Source of the DNA: Halovenus amylolytica
GTDB lineage: Archaea > Halobacteriota > Halobacteria > Halobacteriales > Haloarculaceae
Direction: 5' to 3'
Length of the DNA stretch: 64,000 bases
NCBI GenBank assembly: GCA_004015825.1
Contig: SAYS01000013.1
Coordinates: 1 to 64,000, forward strand
The notes beneath the pieces were generated by a model, which saw only the letters and a list, made by a program, of their open reading frames with translations, was not told where the DNA came from and made no database searches. How positions within the stretch are numbered: the first letter of the stretch is position 1; every line of letters starts with the position of its first letter. Positions 60,593 to 64,000 of this stretch are shown in pieces. The translations under genes were made by a program, and so were the position numbers.

Positions 60593-60771
60593 GTCGGTTG
60601 GAACCTCTTCTGTCAGGCCTCGCCCCAGGGGTTCGTTTCATAGTGATTAGTGCGGTTATTTTCGTGCCTACCTTCCAGACAGCCCTATCTCACGGACTCG
60701 CAGTAATCACGATCAGTCGGTACAGCAGGAAGCCCCCTCGACGAACGGCGTGGGCGCGTCACGATCTCTAA

Positions 60772-60849
60772 TACTGCCGGCTGTAGAAAACTGACAAATT
60801 TCGCTACCCCGGGATGGCCCATATCTTTCCGAATGAACAGCTGGTAGTA
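60772..60849. repeat. 78-bp miniature inverted-repeat element, copy 6 (most diverged)
   Basis: TACTGCCGGCTGTAGA ... GAACAGCTGGTAGTA, flanked by exact TAA (60769-60771, 60850-60852). The arms have several mismatches, so this is an older insertion. Its right end runs into the 13-bp tandem array. Apart from these two repeats, 60593-61006 has no supportable gene. Confidence 0.85.
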
Positions 60850-60895
60850 TAACTATATAGTATAACTGTTTAGTATGACTATTTAGTATGCCTGT
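60844..60895 (+). repeat. Four tandem 13-bp repeats (CTRTTTAGTAT array)
   Basis: Units GTAGTATAACTAT, ATAGTATAACTGT, TTAGTATGACTAT and TTAGTATGCCTGT follow at an exact 13-bp period. The first is partly made by the end of the adjoining 78-bp element. The 11-mer CTRTTTAGTAT occurs at 60866-60876 and 60879-60889, and also twice upstream of parA at 48511 and 48576. This suggests binding sites for one protein. Confidence 0.7.
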
Positions 60896-61006
60896 TCAGA
60901 TTTCGTTTCGACCGGTTCCGGCAATGGGCATATCCCATAGACGAACGGTTCTGGATTCAGGGAAGAGCCTCGGTAATATTGTGGATATTTTACAATATAG
61001 ATTGCA

Positions 61007-62179
61007 CTACAAAAAGAGGGCCGTCCCGTATCCAAGGACAAACGCGATACCGAACGAGCAAACCCAGGCACAGAGAGTGACTCCGATTTTTCGAGCGCTG
61101 ACAGCCTCACTCCCACCGACTGCGGCCCCGCTCCCGATGATCGCGCTGACCACGATCTCGTTGAACGAGACGGGGACACCGAGCAGGACAGCAACCTGTG
61201 CAATCAGAAAGGATGGGACCAGCGCGGCAATAGATCTACGCGGGCCAAGCGACGAGTAATCCTGCGCCAGCGACTTGATCATCCGGGGTGCGGCCGTCCA
61301 CGATCCAGCGAGGATGCCGAGGCCACCGCCGAACAGAACAGCGATTACTGGTATCATTCCAACGTCGTCGAGCAGCGGGAGCAGCGGTCCGACAGCGAGT
61401 CCGACCTGACTCCCACCAGCAGAGAACGCCACAAGTGAACCGAGCGCGAGAAGAACGTGTCGCAATCCAGCAGACATATCACGACGGATATCCCACGCGA
61501 CGACGGCTGCAATCCCACCCGCGACGAACAGTGAGATTGTGAGGGTGATCGCAACACCCCCCAGGTCAACTGTTCGCTGAACGAGTCCAGTGAGCGATCC
61601 TGCTGTTTTCCCCGGCCCAAGATACGCAAACTCGACGTTTGCGAGTACGGCACCGACGACCCCTGCTAGCAGCGGAATACTGTACCGTTCTGGAACATCG
61701 GCCCGGGGCAAAACCGTCGCGATACTGTATGCAATGCCGCCCCCAACGATCGGCGTCAGCACCCATACTGTGCTGATCTGGATATATTTCGGCCAGACTG
61801 GGGTTCCTCCAAGAGCCAGACCGACGCCGATCACCGACCCAGTCACGGTGAACGCCGTCGCGATCGGATACCCGGTTTTGATTCCGATCGCCATCAGGCC
61901 AGCACCGATAAACAACACGATAATGACGCCCACCGCCGGCAGACTGCCACCGCCGATCAGACCTCGACCGACAGCCTCGGAGACGTTCGCTCCTTGCACA
62001 ACTGCGCCCGCGAAACCGAAGAGACCGACAACGAAGGCTGCCTGCATCGTCGAGATCGCGTTGGCGCCCACAGCTGGCGCGAACGGGGTCGCGCCGCTCG
62101 ATCCAGCACCGATAACCCACGCCATAAACAGACTTGCGAGTCCTGCGAGGAGGAACAGACCAACGACTGATGGTTCCAT
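61007..62179 (-). CDS. pit: Inorganic phosphate transporter, PiT family
   Basis: A 390-residue polytopic protein with 10-11 helices in two inverted halves. The first PiT signature is GATPFAPAVGANAISTMQAAF near 29-49, the second GIKTGYPIATAFTVTGSVIG near 99. The C-terminal half has VPVSFNEIVVSAIIGSGAAVG and ARKIGVTLCAW. The family imports phosphate (or metal phosphate) with H+ or Na+. The usual DUF47/PhoU-like partner gene is not adjacent. An ATATTGT...ACAATAT dyad lies just past its stop (60976-60998) and may act as a terminator. Confidence 0.9.
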   Translation of the reverse strand: MEPSVVGLFLLAGLASLFMAWVIGAGSSGATPFAPAVGANAISTMQAAFVVGLFGFAGAVVQGANVSEAVGRGLIGGGSLPAVGVIIVLFIGAGLMAIGIKTGYPIATAFTVTGSVIGVGLALGGTPVWPKYIQISTVWVLTPIVGGGIAYSIATVLPRADVPERYSIPLLAGVVGAVLANVEFAYLGPGKTAGSLTGLVQRTVDLGGVAITLTISLFVAGGIAAVVAWDIRRDMSAGLRHVLLALGSLVAFSAGGSQVGLAVGPLLPLLDDVGMIPVIAVLFGGGLGILAGSWTAAPRMIKSLAQDYSSLGPRRSIAALVPSFLIAQVAVLLGVPVSFNEIVVSAIIGSGAAVGGSEAVSARKIGVTLCAWVCSFGIAFVLGYGTALFL

Positions 62180-62655
62180 TATGAGAGCTTGTGGCGATGA
62201 CTAGTCCAGGATTGTCTCACAAGCTTGTGATCGACTGTGTCACTCTCTTTTTGTGAATGCACCGAGGAAGAGACCGCCCAGCGGCGGGGAAGTGCGGACA
62301 GTGCCGATTCCGAGAATGATGTGGGACCATTTCCGGTGTTCATCTGATACCAAACCTACCGTGTGGACGGATAAAAGAGTTTGTATAGTAGATCAAATAC
62401 TATACAATACTAAATCGCCGCTGTACCCGGATATTGCGTACAAACCGCTGGAAATGGTACAAAATCAGACTGAATTGAAAACACCGAGCATTCGTATTTT
62501 GCGTACAATACAATATTCAATTAGCTGGCGTACGATTGGAATGTAGCATCCCCAATACAAACGAACGGCTCTGGTGAAATTCTCAGAACGTGATAGGTTT
62601 CGTCTTGTGTGCTAAATACGGGGCGGGAATGTACCATAATCCACTCGCAGCGGAG
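62180..62655. promoter_or_regulatory. AT-rich intergenic region with an inverted repeat
   Basis: 476 bp without a credible gene. It contains a perfect inverted repeat TTGTATAGT-N9-ACTATACAA (62381-62407) and a direct repeat TTGCGTACAA (62434-62443, 62499-62508). It is upstream of the leftward PiT gene by about 200 bp, so an operator role is possible. Confidence 0.4.
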
Positions 62656-64000
62656 TTACGTAGCTATAGGCAATTGAACGATGAAGATCGTTCCTTCGGG
62701 ATCGTTGTCTGTGACCCGTACATCGCCGTCGTAACTCTCGACAAGCGTTTGCACTAGATACAGACCAATACCTGTTCCCTTGCTGTTGAGTCCTTTTTTA
62801 CCCCTCCCGAAGATATCTACCTCCTGTTTGTCGGGCACACCCGGACCATTATCGGCAACACATAGTTGAACGGTGTCGGTACGAACTTCCACGCCAACAG
62901 TTACCTCTGGTACCGGTTTGTCATTGTGCTGGATCGCGTTTGTCAGTAGGTTCCGAAAGACCGACCCAAGCATCTCGTCGGCCAGTACGTCCACTGCAGG
63001 AATATCCCCTTCAATAGTAATGATAGCCTCTGAGTACGCTCCTTGGACCTCATCCAGCTCAGTTGTGAACGAACTCCGAAGGGGTACCTGCTCTTGGTTG
63101 TCCTCGCTCGTTAACATCACGTCGGTTATTTCTCGTGCTGTCCTCGTCAGTTCCACAGCCTGGCCCGCACTCTCCTGAATCGTCTCGACATATTCGTGCC
63201 TGTCACTCCCCTGCTCAGTGTGCTCGGCAAGCAAGTCGGCATACGCGGTCACCAGTTGGAGGTCGTTACGGATATCATGACGAACCACCTGATTTACTAT
63301 TTCTAGGTTGTCACGCTGCTCTTCGATGCGCTGTTCGTACTCTTTACGCTTGGTAACATCTCGGCTGCTCACGAGAATGCCTTCGATCCGATCTTCGTCC
63401 AAATGATTTCGCAGTGTGGACTCGATCCAGCACCAGGACTCATCAGCCCGTCGGAACCGAGTCCGTACCGTCTGAGTCTCATCAGGATTTTCGAGAACAT
63501 GTTCGATGGCATCGGCAACAGCCTCGCTGGTTTCCGGTGGCTGATACGCAAACCCACTGTTGCCAATCAATTCTGTCGGTTTATATCCTAGCACCCGTTC
63601 AACAGTCGGACTGACATACGTGATCGTTCCATCAGGAGCAATGATGGTTGCGACATCGGTTGAATTTTGAATGATTTGCCGGGCTCGCATTAATTCCTGT
63701 TCACGCTCTTTGATGTGGGTAATATCTCGGAGCGTCCCAACGGACCCCTCGAAACTGTCTCCCTCGTAGGGTAGGACGCCCATGTGATCTTCACAGATGA
63801 TTGGATCACCGTCGTGGGGTTGAATCGTCACTTCGAACGTGACTCTGTGTGGGCCGTCACTGGACAGCACTCGTCCTAACTGGTGTTCTGCTTGTTCGAC
63901 TGCCTCCTCGTTTTTGATCAGCGATGGCGTGTTTCCGAGAATCGTCTCCCGGTCGTAGCCCACCATTTCGACGAATTGGTCGTTGACGTAGGTGAACTGT
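62656..64000 (-). CDS. PAS-domain sensor histidine kinase, 5' end beyond the window
   Basis: About 448 codons visible. The frame is still open at the window edge (QFTYVNDQFVEMVGYDRETI), inside a first PAS domain; the ATG at 63966 is not the true start. A second PAS follows (IIQNSTDVATIIAPDGTITYVSPTVERVLGY), then a haloarchaeal HisKA-like segment with NQVVRHDIRNDLQLVTAYADLL and a HATPase (FRNLLTNAIQHND, VADNGPGVPDKQ, SKGTGIGLYLVQTLV). It lacks membrane helices in the visible part. The HisKA-HATPase half is very similar in pattern to the kinase at 33934-35022, so the two are paralogous outputs. Confidence 0.9.
   Translation of the reverse strand, partial: QFTYVNDQFVEMVGYDRETILGNTPSLIKNEEAVEQAEHQLGRVLSSDGPHRVTFEVTIQPHDGDPIICEDHMGVLPYEGDSFEGSVGTLRDITHIKEREQELMRARQIIQNSTDVATIIAPDGTITYVSPTVERVLGYKPTELIGNSGFAYQPPETSEAVADAIEHVLENPDETQTVRTRFRRADESWCWIESTLRNHLDEDRIEGILVSSRDVTKRKEYEQRIEEQRDNLEIVNQVVRHDIRNDLQLVTAYADLLAEHTEQGSDRHEYVETIQESAGQAVELTRTAREITDVMLTSEDNQEQVPLRSSFTTELDEVQGAYSEAIITIEGDIPAVDVLADEMLGSVFRNLLTNAIQHNDKPVPEVTVGVEVRTDTVQLCVADNGPGVPDKQEVDIFGRGKKGLNSKGTGIGLYLVQTLVESYDGDVRVTDNDPEGTIFIVQLPIAT

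Overview
The window is from a halophilic archaeon (class Halobacteria). The evidence is strongly acidic proteins, short leaderless-style promoters with TTTATA-type boxes, twin-arginine and LAGC lipoprotein signals, Bat-type (bacterio-opsin activator-like) PAS/GAF regulators, and many families known mainly from haloarchaea (amphi-Trp, DUF7344, DUF7124, DUF4112, DUF6069). No rRNA, tRNA or CRISPR array was recognised. The sequence looks like a chromosomal or megaplasmid accessory region with heavy insertion-element traffic.

Layout. 1-9.1 kb: transposase fragment, small membrane proteins, a lipoprotein, a lipid-head-group enzyme, an esterase, a katG 3' remnant and a two-domain winged-helix regulator. 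9.5-14.9 kb: one Bat-like sensor/regulator gene cut in two by a 2.43-kb IS200/IS605-type element that carries tnpA, tnpB and a 44-codon ribbon-helix-helix gene. 15-30 kb: mostly metabolism and redox. It holds two winged-helix regulators, two dehydrogenases (SDR and glutamate dehydrogenase), an AhpD-like protein, a TauE/SafE exporter, an HxlR regulator beside a thioredoxin-reductase-like and a GSSG-reductase-like flavoprotein, a DsrE protein and an AI-2E-family permease. 30-34 kb: pirin, paired small haloarchaeal genes and two DUF4112 paralogues. 34-41 kb: an overlapping three-gene signalling operon with a 1725-residue multi-PAS kinase. 41-46 kb: an ABC-2 transporter and a NikR-type regulator divergent from a histidine-rich metal exporter. 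46-52 kb: MazF-type toxin/antitoxin, tyrosine recombinase, AT-rich repeat region, ParA plus partner, and a tnpB pseudogene, resembling an integrated plasmid. 52-64 kb: ferritin-like protein, DabA/DabB inorganic-carbon uptake with an Lrp regulator, a tandem HiPIP lipoprotein, a patatin, a CGCGG RiPP-like precursor beside a cupin, a PiT phosphate transporter and a truncated sensor kinase running off the end.

The most unusual signal is not a gene. Two families of non-coding miniature inverted-repeat elements are scattered through the window: a 78-bp family with six intact copies and several fragments, and a 109-bp family with two copies. Every intact copy is flanked by an exact 3-bp TNA duplication (TCA, TGA or TAA). 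Because the target is often TGA, copies sit exactly in stop codons of neighbouring genes and rebuild the stop from the duplicated target. A second signal is an 11-mer (CTRTTTAGTAT) found twice upstream of parA and twice again 12 kb away in a 13-bp tandem array, suggesting binding sites for one partition or replication protein.
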